Origin: Roseiarcus sp963749715
GTDB lineage: Bacteria > Pseudomonadota > Alphaproteobacteria > Rhizobiales > Beijerinckiaceae
DNA length: 64,000 nucleotides
Assembly (NCBI GenBank): GCA_963749715.1
Contig: CAVVNR010000004.1
Location: 310,001-374,000 of the forward strand
Direction: 5' to 3'
Shown here: piece by piece, positions 44,284 through 52,891 of the stretch
Numbering within the stretch: the stretch's first letter is position 1
How the letters are laid out: the number at the start of each line of letters is the position of its first letter
Notes under the pieces: model-generated
Told to the model about the DNA's origin: nothing
Database searches by the model: none
What the model saw: only the letters and a program-made list of their open reading frames with translations
Translations under genes and position numbers: made by a program

Positions 44284-45693
44284 TTGTCCGAGTCGATTGT
44301 GCTTGAAGACGCCCTTCCGATTGCGAGTCCCGCGCGGGACGGGGACCGGCGAGCGTTCATCAAGTCATTCGGTTGCCAGATGAACGTCTACGACACCGAG
44401 CGAATGGCGGACATCGCCGCCGGCGACGGCTACCGCGAGGCTCGCGCCGTCGAGGACGCCGATCTCATCGTTCTCAACACCTGCCACATCCGCGAGCGGG
44501 CGTCGGAGAAAATCTATTCCGAACTCGGCAAGCTGCGCGAGCTCAAGGACGAGCGTCGCCGGGCAGGGCTGCCAACGACGCTGGTCGTCGCCGGGTGCCT
44601 CGCTCAGGCCGAAGGGGCCGAAATCCTGCGCCGCCAGCCGGCGGTCGATGTCGTTGTCGGCCCCCAGAGCTATCATCGCCTGCCTGAGCTTCTGCGCGAA
44701 GCGCGCCTCCGGCCGGGGGTCGTGGCCGCCGAGTTCCCCGCCGAGGACAAGTTCGCCCATCTTCCCGCCGCGACGCCGGACGCTATCGCCAGGCGCGGGG
44801 TCGCGGCGTTCGTGACGGTGCAGGAGGGCTGCGACAAGTTCTGCTCGTTTTGCGTCGTGCCCTACACCCGTGGCGCGGAATTCTCTCGTCCGGTTCGCGC
44901 CGTTGTCGAGGAGATCGAGCGCCGCGCGGCAGCCGGCGTGCGCGAGATCACTTTGCTGGGACAGAACGTCAACGCCTATCATGGGCTCGACAGCAATGGC
45001 CGCGCCCTCGGGCTCGCGGGACTGATTCGCGCCGCCGCGGCCGTGCCTGGGATCGCTCGCCTGCGTTACGCCACCTCGCACCCGGGCGATATGAGCGACG
45101 ACCTGATCGACGCCCATCGCGACGTTCCAGCGCTTGCGCCCTATCTGCATCTGCCCGTCCAATCCGGCTCCGACAAGGTGCTGAAGTCGATGAACCGCCG
45201 GCATCGCGCCGCCGACTATCTCGAGATTGTCGCGCGCGCGCGCGCCGCGCGGCCGGACATCGCCTTCTCGTCCGACTTCATCGTCGGCTATCCGGGCGAG
45301 ACCGACTCCGACTTCGACGCGACGCTGGCGCTTTTTCGCGCGGTGGGTTTCGCCTCGGCCTACGCGTTCAAATATTCCGCCCGCCCCGGAACCCCCGCCG
45401 CCGAGGCGCCCGGCCAGATCGACGCCGCGACCAAGGCTCGGCGGCTCGCTGAGCTTCAGGCTCTGATCGAGGCGCAGCTGCGGGCCTTCAATCACGCGAC
45501 CGTCGGCCAGCGCTTCGGGGTTCTGTTCGAGAAGCCCGGCCGGCGCGACGGCCAGGTGATCGGCCGCTCGCCCTATATGCAGGCCGTGTTCGCCGATGGG
45601 CCACGGTCGCTGATCGGCGTCATGGCGGAGGTCGAAATCGTCGGGGTCGAACCCCATTCGCTTCGCGGGCGCATTGTCTCGCCAGCGTCGTAA
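44284..45693 (+). CDS. miaB: tRNA-2-methylthio-N6-isopentenyladenosine synthase MiaB
   Basis: Radical-SAM methylthiotransferase acting on i6A37 of tRNA. The N-terminal UPF0004 domain carries the auxiliary cluster cysteines (Cys 31, 67 and 105 in GCQMN, NTCHIRE, AGCLAQ). The radical-SAM CxxxCxxC is CDKFCSFC (183-190), followed by PYTRGAEFSRP. The C-terminal TRAM domain ends near the stop. 469 residues with a TTG start at 44284. It heads the miaB-phoH-ybeY-corC run with small gaps or overlaps. Confidence 0.94.
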   Translation: MSESIVLEDALPIASPARDGDRRAFIKSFGCQMNVYDTERMADIAAGDGYREARAVEDADLIVLNTCHIRERASEKIYSELGKLRELKDERRRAGLPTTLVVAGCLAQAEGAEILRRQPAVDVVVGPQSYHRLPELLREARLRPGVVAAEFPAEDKFAHLPAATPDAIARRGVAAFVTVQEGCDKFCSFCVVPYTRGAEFSRPVRAVVEEIERRAAAGVREITLLGQNVNAYHGLDSNGRALGLAGLIRAAAAVPGIARLRYATSHPGDMSDDLIDAHRDVPALAPYLHLPVQSGSDKVLKSMNRRHRAADYLEIVARARAARPDIAFSSDFIVGYPGETDSDFDATLALFRAVGFASAYAFKYSARPGTPAAEAPGQIDAATKARRLAELQALIEAQLRAFNHATVGQRFGVLFEKPGRRDGQVIGRSPYMQAVFADGPRSLIGVMAEVEIVGVEPHSLRGRIVSPAS

Positions 45694-45710
45694 ACCAGGA
45701 CTTTAATAGC

Positions 45711-46820
45711 GTGCAGGATGATTCCAGGCCCCGAGAGGACGCAAGGGAGAAAGCCGATTTGAAGCCGCAGGACAGTTCGCCGCCGCGCATCGCCGCCGCC
45801 CCCCCGGTCATCAACCCGACGCTCCGCGAATCCAAACCTGCCGAGATCGCCATCGCCTTCCCCGACAACGCCGCCGCCTCGGTGGTGTTCGGCCATTACG
45901 ATCAGAACATCGCCCGCATCGAGCGCAGTCTCGGCGTCTCGGCCTACGCCAACGGCAACCAGGTCGTCATCAAGGGTCCGCGCGAGGCCAGCGAGCATGC
46001 GCGCCGGGTGTTCGAGATGCTTTACGAACGCGTCAAGCTCGGTCAGTCGGCAAGCGAAGGCGATGTCGAGGGCGTCATCGCCGAGAGCGCCTATCAGGGG
46101 CTCCTGTTCCCCGGCGAGGAGGGGTCCAAGGAGAGCTTCGGCGTCGTCAAGACGCGCAAGCGCGGGGTCGTGCGCGCCCGCAGCGCCGCGCAGGATCACT
46201 ATCTCGCAGCGTTGCGCAAGCATGAGTTGGTGTTCGCCGAAGGGCCGGCGGGCACCGGCAAGACCTGGCTTGCGGTCGGCCATGCCGTCTCGTTGCTCGA
46301 GCAGGGCTTGGTCGAACGGCTGGTGCTGTCGCGCCCCGCGGTCGAAGCCGGCGAGCGGCTCGGCTTCCTGCCCGGCGACATGCGCGACAAGGTCGATCCC
46401 TATCTGCGCCCGATCTATGACGCCCTCTACGACTTCATGGACGGACGGATGGTCGAGCGGGGTATTCAGACCGGAATGATCGAGATCGCGCCCTTGGCCT
46501 TCATGCGCGGGCGGACTTTGTCCAAGGCCGCGATCCTCCTCGACGAGGCGCAGAACGCAACCGCGATGCAGATGAAGATGTTCCTCACCCGCCTCGGCGA
46601 AGGCTCGCGAATGATGGTCAACGGCGATCCGACCCAGACCGATCTCGCGCCCGGACAGAAGTCGGGGCTTGGCGACGCGATCGCGCTGCTTAGGGCGATC
46701 CCACGCATCGGTCACGTCCGCTTCACCCACGTCGACGTCGTGCGCCACGATCTGGTGCGCCAGATCGTCGAAGCCTATGAGCGCGCGGGCCGCGCGGGAC
46801 AGCCGATGGCGGCCAGATGA
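45711..46820 (+). CDS. phoH: PhoH-family ATPase
   Basis: Cytoplasmic PhoH-like ATPase of 369 residues with a GTG start 17 bp after miaB. An N-terminal KH-like region (GHYDQNIARIERSLGV, then GNQVVIKGP) precedes the P-loop domain with Walker A GPAGTGKT (178-185) and ILLDEAQNAT as Walker B. MVNGDPTQTDL and the C-terminal HVRFTHVDVVRHDLVRQIV are family signatures. PhoH genes are nearly always beside ybeY; the stop overlaps the ybeY start (ATGA). The proposed role is RNA metabolism. Confidence 0.93.
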   Translation: MQDDSRPREDAREKADLKPQDSSPPRIAAAPPVINPTLRESKPAEIAIAFPDNAAASVVFGHYDQNIARIERSLGVSAYANGNQVVIKGPREASEHARRVFEMLYERVKLGQSASEGDVEGVIAESAYQGLLFPGEEGSKESFGVVKTRKRGVVRARSAAQDHYLAALRKHELVFAEGPAGTGKTWLAVGHAVSLLEQGLVERLVLSRPAVEAGERLGFLPGDMRDKVDPYLRPIYDALYDFMDGRMVERGIQTGMIEIAPLAFMRGRTLSKAAILLDEAQNATAMQMKMFLTRLGEGSRMMVNGDPTQTDLAPGQKSGLGDAIALLRAIPRIGHVRFTHVDVVRHDLVRQIVEAYERAGRAGQPMAAR

Positions 46821-47491
46821 CGGTTTCGCTTGACATCTCCGTACCATCTGTTCTGTGGCAAGGCTTACCGCGGGCGCGGAGTCTTGCGCGCGAGACGATC
46901 GCCGCCTGCGTCGAGGAAGCCGGGATGGCGACGCCCATAGACCGTCCGGGAGGACGGGCGTCCTTCCAGACGCCCATAGACCGTCCGGAAGGACGGGCGT
47001 CCTTCCAGACGCGCATAGACCGTCCGGAAGGACGGGCGTCCTTCCAGACGCGCATAGACCGTCCGGGAGGACGGGCGTCCTTCCAGACGCCCTATCGCGC
47101 CGCGGTCAGCCTCTGCCTCGCCGACGATGCGCGTTTGCGGGAGCTGAATGTGCGCTGGCGCGGCGTCGACAAGCCGACCAACGTGCTTTCCTTCCCTTCG
47201 CCCTTTGCAGACGCGGTTGTTGACCGCGTCCGCGTCGGCCGCGATCAGCGACCGCGCCTACAGCTCGGGGATATCGCGCTCGCCTTTGAAACGCTGGCGC
47301 ACGAGGCGGAGGAGCTCGGCGTTCCGCTCGCCGACCATTATCGCCACCTTGTCGCGCATGGATTTCTCCATCTCATCGGCTACGATCATGGGATGGACAA
47401 AGAGGCTGAGCGCATGGAGGCGCTGGAAACCAGGATTCTGGCGCGGCTCGGGGCGGCCGACCCCTACGCGCGCGAAGTCGTCGAAGGATGA
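46817..47491 (+). CDS. ybeY: Endoribonuclease/rRNA maturation factor YbeY with an in-frame 4x13-residue repeat insertion
   Basis: Zinc endoribonuclease involved in 16S rRNA 3' maturation and ribosome quality control. The active-site motif HGFLHLIGYDH (three zinc His) is intact, as are VDKPTNVLSFP and LGDIALAFET. Residues 39-90 are four tandem copies of a 13-residue unit (T-P/R-I-D-R-P-G/E-G-R-A-S-F-Q) encoded by a 39-bp palindromic repeat. The insertion lies between the first helix (ACVEEAG) and the strand beginning YRAAVSLCLADDARLRELN. Normal YbeY has only a short link there, so the protein (224 residues) is about 50 longer than usual. The insertion keeps frame and the rest looks functional. 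Confidence 0.92.
   Translation: MTVSLDISVPSVLWQGLPRARSLARETIAACVEEAGMATPIDRPGGRASFQTPIDRPEGRASFQTRIDRPEGRASFQTRIDRPGGRASFQTPYRAAVSLCLADDARLRELNVRWRGVDKPTNVLSFPSPFADAVVDRVRVGRDQRPRLQLGDIALAFETLAHEAEELGVPLADHYRHLVAHGFLHLIGYDHGMDKEAERMEALETRILARLGAADPYAREVVEG
46931..47086 (+). repeat. Tandem array of four 39-bp palindromic units inside ybeY
   Basis: Units start at 46931, 46970, 47009 and 47048 and differ at only a few positions. Each contains two inverted repeats: CCGTCC with GGACGG around GGGA or GGAA, and GGGCGTC with GACGCCC around CTTCCA (the second arm running into the next unit). The length of 39 bp preserves the reading frame. Related single units are at 26350-26396 and 62550-62582, so this is a mobile or dispersed family that expanded locally. 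Confidence 0.9.
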
Positions 47492-48495
47492 CCGTGGCGA
47501 ATGAGGCAGGACCGGCGCCGGAAACGCCGTCCGCAAGCGTCTCCCGCGAACAGCCATCGAGCTTGTTCGAGCGTGTGCGGGCGCTGTTCGGCCTCGCGCC
47601 GGCTTCGGCGCGCGACGACATCGAGGACGTGATCGAGGAGAGCGCGAGCGAGGAGTTCACGCCGCAAGAGCGCGCCATCCTCAAGAACGTTCTCGCTCTT
47701 CACGACGTTCGGGTCGAGGACGTGATGGTGCCCCGCGCCGACGTCGTGGCGCTTGCGCTCGATACGCCGCTGAGCGAGGTGCTCGATTGCTTTCGCACCG
47801 CCGGCCACTCGCGCCTTCCAGTCTACGACGAGACGCTCGACGATCCGCGCGGCATGATCCACATCCGAGATTTTGTTGTCTTCCTTGCGTCCGATCCACG
47901 CTTCGGGTTGATGAAGGGGCCTGAGCCGGCCGGCGCGGACGCCGAGACCTCACTCGACATGCCGCTGTCGGCAGCGCGGATCCTGAGGCCGGTCCTCTAT
48001 GCGCCCCCGTCGATGCCGGCGCTTGATCTCCTGCTCAAGATGCAGGCGTCCCGCACCCATATGGCCCTGGTCATCGACGAATACGGCGGGACAGACGGCC
48101 TGGTGTCGATCGAGGACGTGATGGAAGCGATCGTCGGCGACATCGAGGACGAGCATGACGAGGACGAGACGCCGGAATTGGGTCCGTCGGGCGACGGCGG
48201 CTTCATCGCCGACGCCCGCGCGCCTCTCGACGCCGTCTCGCAGACGGCCGGTTTCGATTTCGCCTCGCTCCCCGACGCCGAGGGCGTCGACACGATCGGC
48301 GGCCTTGTCACCGCGGCGGCCGGCCGCGTCCCGAACCGCGGCGAGATTTTGACCGGTCCGGGCGAATTCGAATTCGAGATCCTCGACGCCGACCCCCGCC
48401 GCATCAAGCGCGTTAAAATATGGCCGCTTTCGGCGCGCGCCGTGAAACCGCCCGGCCCGCCGGCCGCCGAGCCGAGGGCGCGCGATCCGGCATAG
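47488..48495 (+). CDS. corC: CBS-domain transporter-associated protein CorC/TlyC
   Basis: Cytoplasmic CorC/TlyC-type protein of 335 residues: an acidic N-terminus, then a CBS pair (VRVEDVMVPRADVVAL, LDCFRTAGHSRLPVYDETLDDPRG and LVIDEYGGTDGLVSIEDVMEAIVGDIEDEHD). The C-terminal CorC_HlyC domain (RIKRVKIWPL) follows. It lacks the DUF21 membrane domain, as bacterial CorC does. It is linked to magnesium/cobalt efflux in enterobacteria; here its role is inferred. It overlaps ybeY by 4 bp. The lnt gene that usually follows in relatives is absent. Confidence 0.9.
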   Translation: MTVANEAGPAPETPSASVSREQPSSLFERVRALFGLAPASARDDIEDVIEESASEEFTPQERAILKNVLALHDVRVEDVMVPRADVVALALDTPLSEVLDCFRTAGHSRLPVYDETLDDPRGMIHIRDFVVFLASDPRFGLMKGPEPAGADAETSLDMPLSAARILRPVLYAPPSMPALDLLLKMQASRTHMALVIDEYGGTDGLVSIEDVMEAIVGDIEDEHDEDETPELGPSGDGGFIADARAPLDAVSQTAGFDFASLPDAEGVDTIGGLVTAAAGRVPNRGEILTGPGEFEFEILDADPRRIKRVKIWPLSARAVKPPGPPAAEPRARDPA

Positions 48496-48682
48496 GCCGC
48501 GGATTTCTGCCGGCAAGTCGCTACGATCGCCGCCACCGCACCGCTCATGGCCCGACCGTCATCACCCGCAATGTGGTGCGCGATTTCGAGGGCCTCGACG
48601 CTGCCGCCTTCTCGCGCCGGAGGCGGCGATGGTTTCCGTTGCGAGGCATGAGACCGCCCCGGGCCGGGCAGGTCGACAAGGT

Positions 48683-49276
48683 TCACAGCGTCTGGGCGAC
48701 GAATTTGACGATCTCGGTCATGACGGTCGAAGCCGCCTGATCCATCGCGGCCGCCACGGCCGCGGCGTCGGTCGACGCGGCCGGCGCGCGCAATGTGAAA
48801 ATTTGATCCGCGGCAATCCGGCCGCTGCCAAGGGCGACGACCCAGGCGGCGATGTCGACATGGACTTCCTTCGTCTGGGCGTCGAGCTCGAAGGCGCGAA
48901 TGTCGAGGTCGACCTCGTAATCCGCGTTCGCCGCCGGGCCGTCGATCCAGCGGGCGAGCCCAGCGTTCTGGAAACTCTGCGCCAGCCGCGTACGGAAGAG
49001 CGCGGTCAGCGACTCCGACCAGCGAGCGTCCGCAAGCGTGGCCAGAGTGTCTGAGTCGCGCACGAGTATGCGATCACTGTCGAGGTTGGCCGTCGCGGCG
49101 GGCTGTCCGATGCGGATCTGGGCTCTCAACGCGCGAGCCGGGGGCGGCTTGGCGGCGCTGAGATCGTACATGGTCGCGGAGGGCCCGCCGGCGCAGGCCG
49201 CGAGCGCCAGCACAAGCGCGCCGGCGGCCGCGATTTTGATTCGGCCGCGAAATTCGCCCCCCGGCCGCCCCATCAT
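48683..49276 (-). CDS. ABC-type transport auxiliary lipoprotein of the Mla/MCE operon
   Basis: Outer-membrane-type lipoprotein of 197 residues: basic N-terminus, hydrophobic IAAAGALVLALAA and lipobox LAAC (Cys about 28). The mature part has YDLSAAKPPP and IRIGQPAATANLDSDRILVRDSDTLATLADARWSESL, the pattern of PqiC-like auxiliary lipoproteins (ABC_trans_aux). It is last in mlaE-mlaF-mce-lipoprotein, overlapping the MCE gene by 4 bp. It probably docks the MCE protein at the outer membrane. Confidence 0.82.
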   Translation of the reverse strand: MMGRPGGEFRGRIKIAAAGALVLALAACAGGPSATMYDLSAAKPPPARALRAQIRIGQPAATANLDSDRILVRDSDTLATLADARWSESLTALFRTRLAQSFQNAGLARWIDGPAANADYEVDLDIRAFELDAQTKEVHVDIAAWVVALGSGRIAADQIFTLRAPAASTDAAAVAAAMDQAASTVMTEIVKFVAQTL

Positions 49277-50871
49277 TGCCCGCCGCGATATTCAGGCAGG
49301 GACGGCTTCGAGCCGAAGATGAGTTGATTTGGGTTGCGCTCGAACGAACGCACCAGGCTGTCAATGTCGTCGACCGTCCGCCTCCCCTCGATGGCGAGCA
49401 ACTCGTACTCGCGCAAGCCGCTGTTGGTGAATCGGCTGAGGCCGGCGGCAATATCCTTTACCCGTGCGTCGGTGTCGTCGGCGAGCTTCTTGACCGACTG
49501 CGCCGCCTCGCTAATGCGGTCAACCGCCCCCTTCGTGCTCGGCGACCCAAGGAAGCTTTGGGCGCTCGTCAACACGCCGTCGACCTTGTCGGCCGAATCG
49601 TTGAGCTTGCCGGAGAGCTCGCCGAAGTTCTTGAGCGTCAGATCGATGTTGCCCCTGTTCTGGCGCACCGTCGCCACGACGTCGTTGACCTGGTCGACGA
49701 TGCCGGCGATCTTTTGCGAGTTGATCGCCTTCATCAACTGGTCGATGTCAATGAGCGCTGTGTCGAGCCGCTTTGCCGAATCGTTGAGGTGATTGGCAAG
49801 CGCGGCGCCGTCGCGCACCAGACCCTTGAAATTATCCGAGCTCGCCGCAAGTGACTGGCTGAACGTCTGCACGTTGCCGATCACGTCGCTGACCTTGTCC
49901 GTGTCGATCGCCGCGAGCAGACGATTGGCCTTCTCCGACAGCGTCTGGATTTGCGCCACCACTGGCTGGACCGTCTTGCTGATCTCGGCAAGATTCTTGA
50001 GCGTCGTGTCGACGTTGGGGGCGTTGTCGGCCAGGGTCTTGGCGAAGACGTCGGCGTTCTGAAGCGTCGAGTGGATCGAATCGGAATTGTCGGCGAGAAG
50101 CTTGTCGGCGCGATCGACGACCGAGACGCCTTTCGCCGACAGGCTCTGAACGTTGTCGACGATCGTGCGAACCTCGTCCGTATCGATCGACTGGACCAAC
50201 CGGTCGGCGTCATCGGACAGGGTCTGCAGGCGCGCGGCGAGCGGCCCGATCTGCTTGCCGATTTCGCCCACGCTCTTCAGCGCCGCGTCGACGCCGGGCG
50301 CGTTGTCGGCCAGCGCCTTCGAGAACACATCGACGTTCTCGATCGCCGAATGGATCGGCGCGGAATTGTCGGCGATGACTTTCTCAGCGTCGTCCAGAAC
50401 GGCGGTCGCCCTGATGGAAAGGGCGCCGACGTTGTCCAGAATCTCCTGAAGCTGCATCGACTGTTCGGCGTAGATGATCGCCCCCTGGCCATTCCCGCTA
50501 ACCAAGGGCGGCCCCGGCGTTGACCCGCCGAGCAGGGCGACCGCGGCAGCCCCAGTGATTCCCGCAGTCTCGAGTCGAGCCTTGGTGTTCCGATCGATCG
50601 GCGCATCCGCACTGACGTCTATGTCGGCTACGACCTGGTGGGGATCGCTTCTGGAAAACGTGAGATGCGTGACTTCGCCGACCTTGATGCCGTTGAACAG
50701 AACGTTGGCGCCGTTAGAAAGACCGGAGACCGAACCGCTGAAAACGACCTGGAAGGTCCTGTGGCCGCCCGGCGTCGCGTAGCCGGCGATCCACATGATG
50801 AATAGAAACGCCCCAACGACCGCCGCCAGGGTGAAGGCGCCGATCGCGACATAGTTGGCACGCGTCTCCAT
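49273..50871 (-). CDS. MCE-domain lipid transport protein (MlaD-like, long form)
   Basis: Inner-membrane-anchored MCE protein, 532 residues: a single N-terminal helix (YVAIGAFTLAAVVGAFLFIMWIAGY), then one MCE domain (TFQVVFSGSVSGLSNGANVLFNGIKVGEV). About 400 residues of helical sequence follow, likely a long coiled or tunnel-forming needle. Residues about 165-350 contain two copies of a module of roughly 94 residues (beginning DNSAPIHSAIENVDVF and DNSDSIHSTLQNADVF). It should carry phospholipids between membranes with MlaE and MlaF. The start lies 5 bp after the mlaF stop. Confidence 0.88.
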   Translation of the reverse strand: METRANYVAIGAFTLAAVVGAFLFIMWIAGYATPGGHRTFQVVFSGSVSGLSNGANVLFNGIKVGEVTHLTFSRSDPHQVVADIDVSADAPIDRNTKARLETAGITGAAAVALLGGSTPGPPLVSGNGQGAIIYAEQSMQLQEILDNVGALSIRATAVLDDAEKVIADNSAPIHSAIENVDVFSKALADNAPGVDAALKSVGEIGKQIGPLAARLQTLSDDADRLVQSIDTDEVRTIVDNVQSLSAKGVSVVDRADKLLADNSDSIHSTLQNADVFAKTLADNAPNVDTTLKNLAEISKTVQPVVAQIQTLSEKANRLLAAIDTDKVSDVIGNVQTFSQSLAASSDNFKGLVRDGAALANHLNDSAKRLDTALIDIDQLMKAINSQKIAGIVDQVNDVVATVRQNRGNIDLTLKNFGELSGKLNDSADKVDGVLTSAQSFLGSPSTKGAVDRISEAAQSVKKLADDTDARVKDIAAGLSRFTNSGLREYELLAIEGRRTVDDIDSLVRSFERNPNQLIFGSKPSLPEYRGGQ

Positions 50872-50876
50872 TCTGG

Positions 50877-51728
50877 TCAGCGCCTCGCGTTCTGCGGCCG
50901 GTCGTCCGCAGCGCGCGCGACGGGCCGCTCCGCGGCCGTCGTGAGGCGGATCACACCCCTCTTACCGTGGAAATAGGCCTTGAGCCAAGGGTCGTCGGAA
51001 AGCAGGAGTTCGCTGATCGGACCGACCGCGATCACTTTGCCGTGCCCGAGCACCGCAACACGGTCGCAGATGGCAAACAGGCTGTCGAGATCGTGCGTGA
51101 CCATGAAGACGGTGAGGCCCAACGTCTTCTGCAGCGTGCCGATAAGATCGTCGAAATCGCCGGCCGAAATCGGGTCGAGCCCCGAGGTCGGCTCGTCGAG
51201 GAACACGATCTCTGGATCGAGGGCCAACGCCCTCGCCAGCGAAACGCGCTTGGTCATGCCGCCGGAAAGCTCAGAGGGAAGCTTGTCGGCGGTGTCCTGA
51301 GGCAGGCCGACGAGCGCCAGCTTCTGCGCCGCCAGACCGTCGAGCGTGGACTGGGATAGGTGCAGATGCTCACGCATCGGCGCCTGGATGTTCTGGCGCA
51401 CGGTCAAGCTGGAGAACAGCGCCCCCTCCTGAAACAGCACGCCCCATCGCTCGCCGACCTCCAGATGCTCGCGCGGCGTCAGCTTGTCGATATCGTGACC
51501 GAAGACCTCGATGGTTCCCGCTTGTTTGTGTATGAGCCCCAGAATCGTCCGGGTCAGCACCGACTTCCCGGCGCCGGATGCGCCGACGAAGCCCAGCACC
51601 TCGCCGCGATAGAGGTCGAGATTGAGCCCGTCCATCACCAGGTGGTCGCCGAAGCCGACCTTGAGGCCGCGCACGCTGATGATGACTTCGCGCGGCCGCG
51701 GGCTGGCGATGGGGGCCTCCGCGCTCAA
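50877..51728 (-). CDS. mlaF: MlaF-type ABC transporter ATP-binding protein
   Basis: ATPase of the phospholipid-transport ABC complex, 283 residues. Walker A is GASGAGKS (49-56), with LLFQEGALFSSLTV (here VLFQEGALF) at the Q-loop, signature ELSGGMTKR, Walker B IVFLDEPTSGLDP and MVTHDLDSLF. The Mla-type signature GGMTKRVSLARAL is distinctive. The start overlaps the mlaE stop by 4 bp. Confidence 0.92.
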   Translation of the reverse strand: MSAEAPIASPRPREVIISVRGLKVGFGDHLVMDGLNLDLYRGEVLGFVGASGAGKSVLTRTILGLIHKQAGTIEVFGHDIDKLTPREHLEVGERWGVLFQEGALFSSLTVRQNIQAPMREHLHLSQSTLDGLAAQKLALVGLPQDTADKLPSELSGGMTKRVSLARALALDPEIVFLDEPTSGLDPISAGDFDDLIGTLQKTLGLTVFMVTHDLDSLFAICDRVAVLGHGKVIAVGPISELLLSDDPWLKAYFHGKRGVIRLTTAAERPVARAADDRPQNARR

Positions 51729-52891
51729 TAGGTCACCGCGGCGAAGAACATCGCGAACAGCCCGTCCATGACGATGACCATGAAGATCGACTTGACCACC
51801 GATGAGGTGACGCAGCGCCCAAGCAACTCGGCCGACCCGCGCACCTCCATGCCCTCTGTGGAAGCGATGAGGCCGATCACCACCGCCATGAACGGCGCCT
51901 TGATGAGGCCGACCATAAACGTATTAATGCCTATGGCGTTCTGGAGCCGCAATAGAAAGCTTTGCGGCGTCACCCCGGCGTAGAGCCAACTGACGATAAG
52001 GCCGCCTCCGACCTGCGCCATGTCGGCGAGGAACGTCAAGACCGGGAGGGCGATTGTCAACGCCACCAGCCTCGGGATGATCAGCACTTCGAGCGGATCG
52101 AGCGCCATCACCTTGAGGGCGTCGATCTCCTCGCGCATCTTCATCGAACCGATCTCGGCAGTGATCGCCGATCCGGTGCGCCCCGCAATCATGATCGAGG
52201 TCATCAATACGCCGAGCTCACGCAAGCCGAGGACGCCAACCAGATCGACCGCGTAGGTCGAGGCGCCGAACTTGGCGAGCTGAAAAACGCCCTGCTGGGT
52301 GACGATCGCTCCGACCAGGAAGTTGATCAGCATGATGATCGGCACGCTGCGCAGTCCGAACATCTCGAGGTGATGCACCATCGAAGTCCAGCGCCAGCGC
52401 AGAGGCTGCAGAGCGAGGCGCAAGAACATCACCACGACTTCGCCGAGATAATCGACAATGTCGATGAAATCGACACCCAACTCCGTGACGGTCTCGCCGA
52501 CCGCCGAGAGCAACGCGATCGCATGCGGCGGGGGAGCGCGCGCAGGCGCGTCTGGCGGATGGTAACCGGCCTCTTTGAGCAGGATCGCGTGCTCGGGCCG
52601 CGCGCCGCTATAGGAGACGGTTGCTCCGGCGGCCGCCGTTTCAACGCGAGCACGATCGATGAACCAGGCGCCGGCGGTGTCCATGCGCTCAAGAGCGCCA
52701 AGATCGAGGACTACCCGCTTCGCGTCTTTGGGCGGCGTGGCAAGCGAAGCCCCGGCCGCCTCCAGCTCGGGTCCGGCGGCGACGATCCACGCCCCAGCCA
52801 GCGACAGGACAACCCCGTCCTGCCCGACCTCACGAGTTACGGAAGGCGTCGTGGTCACTAAGCGCTCCGGCCAAGCCCAATCGGCGCTCAT
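51725..52891 (-). CDS. mlaE: MlaE-type permease with N-terminal STAS domain
   Basis: Inner-membrane permease of the MCE lipid transporter, 388 residues. The N-terminal 120 residues form a STAS-like domain (VVLSLAGAWIVAAGPELEAAG, VVLDLGALERMDTAGAWFI). In E. coli the STAS protein MlaB is separate; here it is fused. Then comes the permease domain with VDLVGVLGLRELGVLMTSIMIAGRTGSAITAEIGSMK and LGRCVTSSVVKSIFMVIVMDGLFA. It is the first gene of the operon. Start ATG 52891. Confidence 0.92.
   Translation of the reverse strand: MSADWAWPERLVTTTPSVTREVGQDGVVLSLAGAWIVAAGPELEAAGASLATPPKDAKRVVLDLGALERMDTAGAWFIDRARVETAAAGATVSYSGARPEHAILLKEAGYHPPDAPARAPPPHAIALLSAVGETVTELGVDFIDIVDYLGEVVVMFLRLALQPLRWRWTSMVHHLEMFGLRSVPIIMLINFLVGAIVTQQGVFQLAKFGASTYAVDLVGVLGLRELGVLMTSIMIAGRTGSAITAEIGSMKMREEIDALKVMALDPLEVLIIPRLVALTIALPVLTFLADMAQVGGGLIVSWLYAGVTPQSFLLRLQNAIGINTFMVGLIKAPFMAVVIGLIASTEGMEVRGSAELLGRCVTSSVVKSIFMVIVMDGLFAMFFAAVTY

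Noticed and set aside
46931..47086. CRISPR-like or assembly-artefact reading of the ybeY repeats
   Set aside because: Units are directly adjacent with no spacers, keep the frame exactly, and have diverged copies elsewhere, so a genuine tandem expansion is more likely; read-level checks are still needed.
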